This document shows positions 6,980-16,586 of a stretch of DNA of 35,283 nucleotides, piece by piece (position 1 is the first letter of the stretch; each line of letters begins with the position of its first letter). A program made the position numbers and the translations under genes. A model generated the notes under the pieces. That model had not been told where the DNA came from, did not search any database, and saw only the letters and a program-made list of their open reading frames with translations. This DNA is from Acetobacteraceae bacterium. GTDB taxonomy: Bacteria; Pseudomonadota; Alphaproteobacteria; Acetobacterales; Acetobacteraceae. The stretch spans positions 1 through 35,283 of the forward strand of contig JASHRV010000089.1 in assembly GCA_030037175.1 (NCBI GenBank), in the 5' to 3' direction.

Positions 6980-8586
6980 GCGTCTTTTCCCTCGAACTGG
7001 CGGTCCCGCCCGAAGCGGCGGGATCGCTCCGCCGGCATCCGCTGCTCCGTCCCGGCCAGGCGATCTGGGCGCGGGGACGGCCGTTGCGCGTTGCCTGGCA
7101 CGACGCTGCCGATGCCGCGCTCGCCGCGGAAGGTCTGGCACTCGCTGAAGAGCAGCGCGGCCGGGCGCGGCTGTGGTGGCTTGAGCCGCTCGGATCCACG
7201 GCGGACAAGAAGGGAGAAAGCCCCCCGGCGCCGCCCGGCGTGGTGCCGGCGATTCTGGCCGAGGCCGATCACCTGGCGGGACTTGGCGAAGCGCTTGGCC
7301 GCACCCTCCCTGACGGGCTGAGGACCGTGGCCCGCTTCGAGGGAACCCGGAGGAGCGCGACGATTGCCGCCGCCCCAGGGGAAATTGCCTCGGAAATTGC
7401 CGGGGAAGTCGTCGGGGAAATCGCCGAAGAAGCCGCGGAGGGAACCGCCGGCCAGATCGCCCTCGACCTGCTCGAAGGCACGCTTCACACCGCGCGTGCG
7501 GATCGGAGGCTCGCCCGGCTCCGCCTTTCGGGGCCGCCCGTGGCAGTCTTTGCCCTCGCGGATCAGCTGCTTGCGGATCTGCCCTGCGCGGTGCCGGCGA
7601 CGAGCCTCGCCGCCGAGGCGCTCAGCTTCGGTGCGGAGGATGTGAGCCCGCCGAGCGGGCTCCCCGTGCTGCCCCCCGCGATTGCGGTGAGCGGGGCGCT
7701 GGCTTGGATGGTGGCGTCGCTCGCCAGGACCTTGGTTGCCCTGGCACCCAGCGCGGCGAGCGGGGAGGGCAGCGAGCCGGTGCACCAGATGCGCGTCGCA
7801 CTCCGTCGCCTACGCACGGCGATGACGCTGCTCAAGCCTCTCGTGCCCGGACCTGCCGCGCTCACCGAAGCGACCGCGGGTCTCGGCACCCTCGCCCGCG
7901 CTCTCGGCCCGGCGCGGGAATGGGATGTGTTTCTTGAAGGAACCGGGCCGGCGGTCGCGGCCGCTTTTCCGAAGGATGCCCCACTCGCGCGGCTGCTCAA
8001 GGCGGCGCGCCGCCGGCGCGATACGGCGTACGCAGCGCTGCGCGCCGAGCTCGACCAGGCGGATTTTCGCCGCCTCATCCTTCGCCTTGCCGCGCTCGCC
8101 GTTCTGCGGCCATGGGAAACACCCAGCCTGCCCGCTCGCGACATGCCTGATGAAGCGCACGGGCATGCCGTGCCTGAGGCAGAGGCTGAGACAGCGCTCG
8201 CGGAAGCTGCGCCCGCGCTCATGCAACGGCGGTATCGCAAGCTCCTCTCGGCCGCATCCGATATCGAGACAGCCGACGCGGTGCATCTGCACGCGATTCG
8301 GCTGAGGGCGAAGCGGCTGCGCTACGCGGGCGAGCTGCTCTCGCCCTTCTTTCCGCGCAGGGACGTGCAGCGCTTCATTCGCCGCCTCGCGCGGCTGCAG
8401 GACCGGCTCGGCACCGTCAACGATGCGGTTGCGGTGGAGCGGCTGCTTGCCGAGCTCGGCCCGGCCGGAAGCGGTGAGGCGGGCGGCGTCGTCCGCGGCT
8501 TCGTTGCCGCGAACGCGCTCCGCGAGCGCGCACGGGTTGAAGCCGTTTGGCGCAAGTTCCGCAAACAGACCCCGTTCTGGACCTGA
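6976..8586 (+). CDS. CYTH-CHAD domain protein, probable CTG start
   Basis: 536 aa if started at CTG 6976, which overlaps the sixA stop (CTGA) and follows GGAG by 8 nt. A TTG at 7084 is the next candidate but would remove the domain start, LELAVPPEAAGSLRRHPLL, typical of CYTH domains. The CYTH signature ExExK is degenerate: the two leading Glu positions are Val and Ser, and Lys is Glu. Triphosphate hydrolysis is therefore doubtful. The C-terminal ~300 residues form a CHAD helical domain with conserved basic and His stretches (VHQMRVALRRLRTAM, HLHAIRLRAKRLRYAGELL), expected to bind polyphosphate. A run of imperfect 12-bp repeats (7381-7452) inserts an EIAS/EIAG/EVVG segment in the CYTH part. 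Confidence 0.82.
   Translation: MSVFSLELAVPPEAAGSLRRHPLLRPGQAIWARGRPLRVAWHDAADAALAAEGLALAEEQRGRARLWWLEPLGSTADKKGESPPAPPGVVPAILAEADHLAGLGEALGRTLPDGLRTVARFEGTRRSATIAAAPGEIASEIAGEVVGEIAEEAAEGTAGQIALDLLEGTLHTARADRRLARLRLSGPPVAVFALADQLLADLPCAVPATSLAAEALSFGAEDVSPPSGLPVLPPAIAVSGALAWMVASLARTLVALAPSAASGEGSEPVHQMRVALRRLRTAMTLLKPLVPGPAALTEATAGLGTLARALGPAREWDVFLEGTGPAVAAAFPKDAPLARLLKAARRRRDTAYAALRAELDQADFRRLILRLAALAVLRPWETPSLPARDMPDEAHGHAVPEAEAETALAEAAPALMQRRYRKLLSAASDIETADAVHLHAIRLRAKRLRYAGELLSPFFPRRDVQRFIRRLARLQDRLGTVNDAVAVERLLAELGPAGSGEAGGVVRGFVAANALRERARVEAVWRKFRKQTPFWT
7381..7452 (+). repeat. Imperfect 12-bp tandem repeats inside the CYTH-CHAD gene
   Basis: Six 12-base units starting GAAATTGCCTCG, GAAATTGCCGGG, GAAGTCGTCGGG, GAAATCGCCGAA, GAAGCCGCGGAG and GGAACCGCCGGC. 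They encode tetrapeptides beginning mostly with Glu. The frame is kept, so the tract can grow or shrink without breaking the protein. Confidence 0.7.
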
Positions 8587-8788
8587 ACCCGCAACCGGAA
8601 GGGGAAACCGGCCTGGAAAGCATGGCTGCCGATTGCTGCGGGAGCGAAGGTTGCGCGCGGCTGAATTTCGCCCTTATTTATTGCATCGCGAAAGGCCCGG
8701 GCAGAAGATTCCTTCTGTCCGGTGACGATGCACAGATGCGGCTGCGGAAACCCGGTCTGCCGCCTGCGAGGGAACAAGGGGGAACTGC

Positions 8789-10093
8789 ATGAGCGGCACA
8801 GCCAACGGCTCTGTCACGATCAGCCTCGACGGCACGAATCAGACCATGAAGCTGCCGTTGCTCGCCGGGTCGATCGGCCCGTCGGTCGCGGACATACGCA
8901 AGCTTTACGGCAGTCTCGGCATCTTCACCTTCGATCCCGGCTACGGCGAGACTGCGAGCTGTGAAAGCAAGATCACCTATATCGACGGCGATGAAGGCGT
9001 TCTGCTTTACCGCGGCTACCCGATCGAGGCGCTCGCCGAGCATGCGAGCTTCATCGAAGTCGCCTATCTGCTGCTGAACGGCGAGCTTCCGAACGCCACC
9101 GAACTCTCTGAGTTCGACATGTCCGTCCGCCACCACACGATGCTGCACGAGCAGCTGCGGCGCTTTTTCGAAGGCTTCCGCCGCGATGCCCATCCCATGG
9201 CCGTGATGTGCGGCGTGGTTGGCGCGCTTTCGGCTTTCTATCACGACAGCCTCGACATCACGAACCCCGAGCATCGCACCATCAGCGCCTTCCGGTTGAT
9301 CGCCAAGGTGCCGACAATTGCCGCATGGGCGTACAAATATGCGGTCGGCCAGCCCTTCATGTATCCGCGCAACGACCTCGCCTACGCCGAAAATTTTCTC
9401 TACATGATGAACGCGGTGCCGGCCGAGCCGTACAAGGTGAATCCGATCCTGGCGCGGGCGATGGACCGCATCCTGACCCTTCATGCGGACCACGAGCAGA
9501 ACGCCTCGACGAGCACGGTGCGGTTGGCCGGCTCTACCGGCGCCAATCCCTTTGCTTGCATCGCCGCGGGTATCGCGAGCCTCTGGGGCCCGGCACATGG
9601 CGGAGCGAACGAGGCGGTGCTCAAGATGCTGGGCGAGATCGGCCATGTGAGCGCGATCCCGGACTTCATCGGCAAGGTGAAGGATCGCAACAGCAATGTT
9701 CGGCTGATGGGCTTCGGCCACCGCGTGTACAAGAACTACGACCCGCGGGCGAAGATCATGCAACGCACCTGCTACGAGGTGCTGGATGAGCTCGGCATCA
9801 AGGATGATCCGTTGCTCGACCTCGCCATGGCGCTCGAAAAAATCGCGCTCGAGGACGATTACTTCGTCAGCCGCAAGCTTTATCCGAACGTCGATTTCTA
9901 TTCGGGCATCATCCTCAAGGCGATGGGCTTTCCGACCAGCATGTTCACGGTCCTCTTCGCAGTGGCGCGGACCGTGGGCTGGATCAGCCAGTGGAAGGAA
10001 ATGATCGAGGATCCCTCGCAACGCCTCGGTCGCCCCCGCCAGCTTTATACCGGCCCCACGCAACGCAACTACGTGCCGCTGGCCGCGCGCTGA
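8789..10093 (+). CDS. gltA: Citrate synthase, type II (hexameric) family
   Basis: 434 aa, the full length of the Gram-negative hexameric enzyme. It condenses oxaloacetate and acetyl-CoA at the entry to the TCA cycle, in the cytosol. The catalytic residues are visible: His in [15 protein letters not shown], His in [17 protein letters not shown], and Asp in NVDFYSGI. The N-terminal beta domain [20 protein letters not shown] is typical of this type. AAGGGGGA precedes the ATG. It is monocistronic in layout: CHAD gene upstream with a ~200-bp spacer containing a small AT-rich patch (around 8665-8685), convergent ABC-F gene downstream. Nothing is missing or odd. Confidence 0.97.
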   Translation: MSGTANGSVTISLDGTNQTMKLPLLAGSIGPSVADIRKLYGSLGIFTFDPGYGETASCESKITYIDGDEGVLLYRGYPIEALAEHASFIEVAYLLLNGELPNATELSEFDMSVRHHTMLHEQLRRFFEGFRRDAHPMAVMCGVVGALSAFYHDSLDITNPEHRTISAFRLIAKVPTIAAWAYKYAVGQPFMYPRNDLAYAENFLYMMNAVPAEPYKVNPILARAMDRILTLHADHEQNASTSTVRLAGSTGANPFACIAAGIASLWGPAHGGANEAVLKMLGEIGHVSAIPDFIGKVKDRNSNVRLMGFGHRVYKNYDPRAKIMQRTCYEVLDELGIKDDPLLDLAMALEKIALEDDYFVSRKLYPNVDFYSGIILKAMGFPTSMFTVLFAVARTVGWISQWKEMIEDPSQRLGRPRQLYTGPTQRNYVPLAAR

Positions 10094-10138
10094 GCTGACA
10101 AGGAAAATCGGGGAAGGCGGCCCTCTGGAACTGCTCCT

Positions 10139-10187
10139 TATCGCGCTCGTGCGATAGGGAATTGTCCAGGGGGCAGAGCCCTCCTGG
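10139..10187. terminator. Probable bidirectional terminator hairpins between gltA and the ABC-F gene
   Basis: TATCGC (10139-10144) pairs with GCGATA (10151-10156). CCAGGGGG (10166-10173) pairs with CCTCCTGG/CCCTCCTGG (10080s strand end at 10187) with one G-T pair. The two hairpins fill the gap between convergent genes. T-tracts are weak. Confidence 0.5.
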
Positions 10188-10208
10188 TCTCCTGCTTGCC
10201 CATAGCGT

Positions 10209-12074
<1,866 letters not shown>

Positions 12075-12557
12075 GGGACGCTTGTTAGAGCGTGATCGCC
12101 GAAGGTGGAATCACCGAAGGCGTGAATCACGCGGGGAAAACAAAGGCGAGAGCGGGATAAGTGAGCGAGAGCGAACGCATCCCGCTCTAAGCGGGCGGGT
12201 GCCCGTTGTCACACATCGCAAAGGGGCAGGATGGCAGAGACGATCCTCGGCGCTCGGTGGATAAGTTTATCCACAGAGTGTTGATAAGTAACTTCAAGAC
12301 GTGAGCCCAAAGGATTCAAAAGACTCGGGAGTAATTCGTGGTGCGGTCGCGCAATTTTACGGGTCGGCGCGAGATCTTCTCGAGCTCGTTCCTTCTCCGG
12401 GAAAGAGATGTTCCTGGGACTGAAACTTCAGGTTGTATGAAGCGTAAATTATTCGTTGTTATCAGATAAGTTTCTCCTTGCCGTTGTTCCTTGTTACGCT
12501 ATGAATACGCCAATAAGTTGATAAGGCTGCGACGCTAAAATAAGAGGAGAGCCAGCC
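12075..12557. other. Divergent intergenic region with DnaA-box cluster
   Basis: This 483-bp spacer holds the double-hairpin repeat, then three DnaA-box-like nonamers within 32 bp: GGTGGATAA (12256-12264, 8/9, minus), TTATCCACA (12267-12275, perfect) and TGTTGATAA (12279-12287, 8/9, minus). The following DNA becomes AT-rich, notably 12420-12557, which contains TTATC-A-GATAA (12459-12469) and AGTTGATAA (12516-12524). It may be a DnaA-controlled promoter, a DnaA-titrating site, or a replication origin. No gene fits inside. Confidence 0.55.
12086..12189. repeat. Dispersed double-hairpin element, copy A
   Basis: Bounded by TAGAGC and GCTCTA. The first hairpin is GCGTGAT (12090-12096) with ATCACGC (12126-12132). 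The second is AGAGCGGGAT (12149-12158) with ATCCCGCTCT (12179-12188), perfect over 10 bp. It shares its layout and much of its sequence with the element at 16478-16580 (common core GAAGGTGGAATCACC). The architecture resembles intergenic palindromic elements of other alphaproteobacteria. Confidence 0.85.
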
Positions 12558-13190
12558 ATGAAACATGCCAACACGCTCGATGCTCTCGTGCGTGACCGCC
12601 TCCGCCGCTGGCCTCAACGCCCGCCCGGCCTGGTGCGTCGCCCGCTCGAACGGGAACACTGGCTGCGCGGACGACCTGGAGAAGAATCAGAAACATGCCA
12701 TCCGTTCCTGAAGCTCCCCGGTAGCAATCGGCTGCGCACCCTTCCGGATGGGCTGTGGCTTCATTTTGGCGGCACAGCTGTGGAGCCTTTTGTGGATATC
12801 TTTGCCATTGAAGCCTGCGGCTCGCTCCAGAACCTGCTCGACAAGCGGTCCCGTTTCGCCCCGAGCACGAATTCCTTGCTCGCTGTCTGCCCGTTGCCCT
12901 GGCTGCTCGCCCCTGCCCTGCCCAACCAGCCGGTTCCACGCTGGAAGCTTACGGGCGTGGTGGCGTCATCCCCGCTCGTGCCGCTGGTTCTGCCGGTCCG
13001 CGATGTGCGCGTGATGTACGGGCTCAAGCAACGGCACTACAACGGCTTCGTGAAAAGCCAAATCCCTCACCCGCACGAGTATTTTGTGCCCATGGAGGCT
13101 CTGGTCGCGGAGGATGCGGTCCAGAATCCCGAGATGCAGGCATTGGTTTCTCGCGCCTCGGCCAACGCCAACTTTCTCAACGCGCCCTGA
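12558..13190 (+). CDS. Unrecognised protein, 210 aa
   Basis: I do not recognise the family. The ATG at 12558 follows a strong AAGAGGAGAG ribosome site, and the coding frame keeps the GC-rich third-position pattern of its neighbours, so expression is likely. The protein has no signal peptide or membrane helix. The N-terminal third is Arg- and Pro-rich (RDRLRRWPQRPPGLVRRPLE). The central part, VDIFAIEACGSLQNLLDKRS followed by a Cys-Pro-Leu-Pro turn, looks like the conserved core. The C-terminal part has RVMYGLKQRHYNGFVKS and EYFVPMEALV. It sits downstream of the DnaA-box cluster and converges with the GDPD gene, overlapping its end by 14 bp. A function cannot be assigned. Confidence 0.72.
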   Translation: MKHANTLDALVRDRLRRWPQRPPGLVRRPLEREHWLRGRPGEESETCHPFLKLPGSNRLRTLPDGLWLHFGGTAVEPFVDIFAIEACGSLQNLLDKRSRFAPSTNSLLAVCPLPWLLAPALPNQPVPRWKLTGVVASSPLVPLVLPVRDVRVMYGLKQRHYNGFVKSQIPHPHEYFVPMEALVAEDAVQNPEMQALVSRASANANFLNAP

Positions 13191-14046
13191 TCGGCATGGT
13201 CTCCGCGAATAGAGTCCGGGCGATGTCCGGGCGGTCGGTGATCAGTCCCGCTGCGCCCCATTCGGCGAGGCGGGACATCGCCTCGGGGTCATTCACGGTC
13301 CAGGGCAGCACAGCGATGCCAAGCACCTGAGCTTCGGCCACGTCCGCGGCGTCGATCGCCGTATAGAGCGGTGCCCAAGCCCCGCCGCCCTCATCAGCGA
13401 TCATCTGCGGCACCGGGCGCCCTTCGCGCCCCGTCCCCCACCAGATTCGCGCCTCCGCCTCGGTCCTCGGCTCGGTGAGCCAGGCCCGCGCGATCTCCGG
13501 CCGGGTGCGCCCGAGATGGCGCAGCCCGCTCCAGTCGAAGCTCTCCACACGGATCCGTGCAAGCGCGCCCGCCGCGTCCGCCGCAGCGGCGACCAACTCG
13601 GCCATGCTTGGTCCCGGTGCCGTCAATCCTGGCCGGGTGGGATCGCTCTTGAGCTCGATCAGAAAATGCGCCTCGGGCGCCGCGGCGAGAACTGCGGCGA
13701 GTGTGGGGATGCGCGCTCCGTCGATCGGCATCTGTGCGGAAAAGCGGGCGGCATAGTCCGAGCCCGGCCGGATCCTTCCGACGTCGTAGGCATCGAGCTC
13801 GGCGAATGTCAGCGTGCGGAGCGCCGGGCCGGGGCGGTCGAGCCAAGCGCCGTCCGGCCCGCGCGTGATGTCCGGATTGAGGACGAAATCATGATAGAGG
13901 ACGGGAACGTCATCGGCGGTAATGGCGATGTCGATCTCGAAATACCGCACCCGGGCGGCCAGCGCCCGCGCAAACCCCTCGAGCGTGTTCTCCGGATAAA
14001 GCCCCCGCGCGCCGCGATGGCCGATGATCCCGAAGCCGGCTCTCAC
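13177..14046 (-). CDS. Glycerophosphodiester phosphodiesterase
   Basis: 289 aa. The N-terminus GIIGHRGARGLYPENTLEGF is the diagnostic GDPD motif with the catalytic His and Arg. FEIDIAITADDVPVLYHDF supplies the metal-binding Glu, Asp and second His, and HFLIELKSDP the further acidic residue. VLPWTVNDPEAMSRLAEWG and AAGLITDRPD close the TIM barrel. It hydrolyses glycerophosphodiesters to glycerol-3-phosphate and an alcohol. No signal peptide is apparent, so it is probably the cytosolic UgpQ-like kind. It starts seven bases after the small protein gene's stop on the same strand, suggesting a two-gene transcription unit. Its end overlaps the convergent gene at 12558-13190. Confidence 0.93.
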   Translation of the reverse strand: MRAGFGIIGHRGARGLYPENTLEGFARALAARVRYFEIDIAITADDVPVLYHDFVLNPDITRGPDGAWLDRPGPALRTLTFAELDAYDVGRIRPGSDYAARFSAQMPIDGARIPTLAAVLAAAPEAHFLIELKSDPTRPGLTAPGPSMAELVAAAADAAGALARIRVESFDWSGLRHLGRTRPEIARAWLTEPRTEAEARIWWGTGREGRPVPQMIADEGGGAWAPLYTAIDAADVAEAQVLGIAVLPWTVNDPEAMSRLAEWGAAGLITDRPDIARTLFAETMPIRAR

Positions 14047-14052
14047 CAGCGC

Positions 14053-14292
14053 TCAGGCGCAATCGCAGCCCGAGGTCGGTCCCTTGTCGCCGCGCACGAC
14101 GTGATGGTCGATCCACTCAGCGACCAGAAGGCGCGCCTCCGATATCGAGGACTCGGGATGATGGATCCGGTAGAGAGTCGTGCAAGCCTGGAAGGATTCG
14201 AGGTCGCCGCAGCCATTGCGGCGCAGGTCGCGATAGGCCGTCACCACGGCGCGCTCGCAACGGCGAGCGATATGGCTGAATTCACGGCCCAT
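14053..14292 (-). CDS. Small unrecognised protein, 79 aa
   Basis: The start MGREFSHIARRCERAVV at 14292 is chosen because AAGGAG lies 8 nt upstream; an open frame extends to 14325 without such a site. The protein is hydrophilic and probably helical, with four cysteines in the body and a C-terminal CDC motif (GPTSGCDCA) that could bind metal or form disulphides. SSISEARLLVAEWIDHHVV looks like a conserved helix. The family is not recognised. It lies directly upstream of the GDPD gene on the same strand, so the two are probably co-transcribed. Confidence 0.62.
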   Translation of the reverse strand: MGREFSHIARRCERAVVTAYRDLRRNGCGDLESFQACTTLYRIHHPESSISEARLLVAEWIDHHVVRGDKGPTSGCDCA

Positions 14293-14417
14293 GGGACACG
14301 GCTCCTTGTTGCGAATCACTCGCAAGACGTGCCAGGAGTGTATCCACGTGCCGCCTGATCAGCAAGACGAAGGTGGGTGTGTCACCCAAGGGCGGATCTC
14401 AGCCCGATCGGGCCCCT

Positions 14418-15488
14418 TCAGCTGCTCGCGACCATCTCGGCCAGCACCTTCCCCACATCCCCCGTGCCGGCCTGGCCGCCCATATCGCGCGTGCGCGGCC
14501 CGCCTTCGCCGAGCAGCTTCTCGATCGCCGCAACGATCGCGGCGGCCGCCTCGTGCTCCCCGAGATGATCGAGCATCATCGCGCCCGACCAGATCTGGCC
14601 GATCGGGTTGCAGATCTTCTTGCCGGCGATATCCGGCGCCGATCCGTGCACCGGCTCGAACATCGAGGGAAACGCCCGCTCGGGATTGATGTTCGCCGAG
14701 GGCGCGATGCCGATCGACCCGGCCACAGCGGGGCCGAGATCGGAAAGAATGTCGCCGAAAAGATTGGAACCCACCACGACATCGAACCAGTCCGGATGCT
14801 GGACGAACTGAGCGGTCAGGATGTCGATGTGGAACTGGTCGGTGCGGATATCGGGAAATTCCGCGCCGATCGCACGGAAGCGCTCGTCCCAGTACGGCAT
14901 GGTGAAGGTGATGCCGTTCGACTTGGTGGCCGAGGTCAGATGCTTCTTCGGCCGTGAGCGGGCGAGCGTGAAGGCATAGCGCAGCACGCGATCGACACCG
15001 TGGCGGGTGAAGACGCTCTCCTGCGTGACGAACTCACGCTCGGTGCCGGCGAACATCCGCCCGCCGGCACTGCTGTATTCGCCCTCGGTGTTCTCGCGCA
15101 CGACATAGAAATCGATCTCCGCCGGCGTGCGGTTCGCAAGCGGAGTTTTCGCGCCCGGCAGAAGCCGGCAGGGACGAAGATTGACATACTGGTCGAACTG
15201 GCGGCGCAGCGGGATGAGAAGCCCCCAGAGGGAGACATGGTCCGGCACGCCCGGCCAGCCGACTGCGCCGAGGAAGATGGCATCGCTCCCCTTGAGCTGA
15301 TCGATCCCGTCCTCCGGCATCATCGCGCCGGTACGCTCATAGCGCGCGCAGGACCAGTCATACTCGGTGGCGGCGAACGCGAAGCCGTAGCGCCGGGCGG
15401 CGGCCTCCAGCACGCGCATGCCTTCGGGCACGGTCTCCTGGCCAATGCCGTCGCCGGGAATCACCGCGATCCGATAGCGCCTCGCCAT
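14418..15488 (-). CDS. Tartrate / D-malate dehydrogenase (decarboxylating), isopropylmalate dehydrogenase superfamily
   Basis: 356 aa. IAVIPGDGIGQETVPEGMRV opens the beta-decarboxylating dehydrogenase fold. NLRPCRLLPG carries substrate-binding Arg residues, YVVRENTEGEYSSAGG the catalytic Tyr region, and NLFGDILSDLGPAVAGSIG the metal-binding Asp. EPVHGSAPDIAGK binds NAD. The segment YDWSCARYERTGAMMPEDGI is characteristic of tartrate dehydrogenase and D-malate dehydrogenase (TtuC/DmlA), not LeuB. It oxidises and decarboxylates tartrate, D-malate or similar beta-hydroxyacids with NAD in the cytosol. TtuC and DmlA cannot be separated by eye. It is divergent from pyrE, with an A/T-rich repeat in the gap. 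Confidence 0.9.
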   Translation of the reverse strand: MARRYRIAVIPGDGIGQETVPEGMRVLEAAARRYGFAFAATEYDWSCARYERTGAMMPEDGIDQLKGSDAIFLGAVGWPGVPDHVSLWGLLIPLRRQFDQYVNLRPCRLLPGAKTPLANRTPAEIDFYVVRENTEGEYSSAGGRMFAGTEREFVTQESVFTRHGVDRVLRYAFTLARSRPKKHLTSATKSNGITFTMPYWDERFRAIGAEFPDIRTDQFHIDILTAQFVQHPDWFDVVVGSNLFGDILSDLGPAVAGSIGIAPSANINPERAFPSMFEPVHGSAPDIAGKKICNPIGQIWSGAMMLDHLGEHEAAAAIVAAIEKLLGEGGPRTRDMGGQAGTGDVGKVLAEMVASS

Positions 15489-15575
15489 TCCGAGCCCTCC
15501 ACAGATGCGCGCGCAAGCTGCCGGCGGGCCCCGCGCGCGTCAACCTTCGGGGCCTTGCCCCTTGGTGATGCATTG

Positions 15576-15681
15576 AAGAGGAAAGGAGGAAAAACTTCTT
15601 TTTCTGAAGAAAAAGAAGCAAAAAGACTTTCTTCCGCTCTCCGGACCCGGCACCGCCTCGGGACTCCGAACGATCGGCCCT
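15576..15681 (+). repeat. Dispersed A/T-rich palindromic repeat, copy 2
   Basis: The core is an 11-bp perfect palindrome, CTTCTTTTTCT-ga-AGAAAAAGAAG (15595-15618). It is followed by CAAAAAGACTTTCTTCCG, CTCTCCGGACCCGGC and GGACTCCGAACG. Nearly the same string occurs at 34048-34130. It lies between divergently transcribed genes, so it is not placed as an ordinary terminator. Confidence 0.85.
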
Positions 15682-15754
15682 GGCCGGTCGAAGCAAATCT
15701 GCTCTAGGAACACGTCGTGACCGGAACGTGGGCGATCTGAGCGTGGAGGCGGCA

Positions 15755-16480
15755 ATGGCGGGAATCGGCACGAGCGAATGGGATCGCGACGCAGCTCTGG
15801 CGACCGCGCGCATCCTGCTCGAGATCAAGGCCGTCAATTTCCGCCCCGAGGAGCCCTACCTCTTCACCTCCGGCTGGGCATCGCCGGTCTATATCGATTG
15901 CCGGCGCATCATCTATTTTCCCCGCGCCCGCGCCCGCATCTGCGAGCTCGCGGTGGCCAAGATCGGCCGTCATATCGGCTTAGAAACGATCGAGGTCGTG
16001 GCAGGCGGCGAGACGGCCGGCATTCCCTTCGCCGCCTGGATCGCCGACCGCATGTTGACGCCCATGGCCTATGTGCGGAAGCGGCCCAAAGGCTTCGGCC
16101 GCAACGCCTTGATCGAAGGCGACGTGCCCGAGGGCAAGGAAACCCTTCTGGTCGAGGACCTCACCACCGACGGCCAGTCAAAGATCCAGTTCACGGAGGC
16201 GCTGCGCGCCGCCGGCGCCGTCGTCAACCACGCTTTCGTCGTCTTCTTCTACGGTGTCTTTCCGGGCAGCCTCGAGACGCTCGCCGCCATGGGCATCACG
16301 CTGCACCACCTCTGCACCTGGTGGGACGTGCTCGAGGCCTGCAAAGACCGTCCCTATTTCGCCGATACCGCCCTTGCCGAAGTCCGCCGCTTCCTCGAGG
16401 ACCCGATGGCCTGGTCGGCCGCCCATGGGGGTGTTGCCAGCGCCGAGGAAGCGGCTGCGCGAAAAGCCGCCAACGCCTAG
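15755..16480 (+). CDS. pyrE: Orotate phosphoribosyltransferase
   Basis: 241 aa from ATG 15755, chosen for GGAGG five bases upstream; a GTG at 15728 is possible but weaker. It forms OMP from orotate and PRPP in pyrimidine synthesis. FTSGWASPVYIDCRRIIYF is the conserved N-terminal substrate region, VVAGGETAGIPFAAWIADRM follows, YVRKRPKGFGRNALIEG holds the catalytic lysines, and LLVEDLTTDGQSK is the PRPP-binding loop. The C-terminal ~40 residues are an Ala- and Glu-rich tail. It appears monocistronic. Its TAG stop is also the first base triplet of the double-hairpin repeat at 16478, which may serve as its transcript end. Confidence 0.94.
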   Translation: MAGIGTSEWDRDAALATARILLEIKAVNFRPEEPYLFTSGWASPVYIDCRRIIYFPRARARICELAVAKIGRHIGLETIEVVAGGETAGIPFAAWIADRMLTPMAYVRKRPKGFGRNALIEGDVPEGKETLLVEDLTTDGQSKIQFTEALRAAGAVVNHAFVVFFYGVFPGSLETLAAMGITLHHLCTWWDVLEACKDRPYFADTALAEVRRFLEDPMAWSAAHGGVASAEEAAARKAANA

Positions 16481-16580
16481 AGCGTGATGACCGAAGGTGG
16501 AATCACCGGAGGTCTGAATCACGCGACAAACAAAGAGCCAGAGCAGGATGCGTAAGCGCAGGTGATCTCATCCTGCTCTA
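16478..16580. repeat. Dispersed double-hairpin element, copy B
   Basis: Starts at the pyrE stop codon and ends at GCTCTA 16580. The first hairpin is GCGTGAT (16482-16488) with ATCACGC (16518-16524). The second is AGAGCAGGATG (16540-16550) with CATCCTGCTCT (16569-16579). Compared with the element at 12086, the second stem has A-T where the other has G-C, so both sides changed together and pairing was kept. Confidence 0.85.
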
Positions 16581-16586
16581 GGGCGA

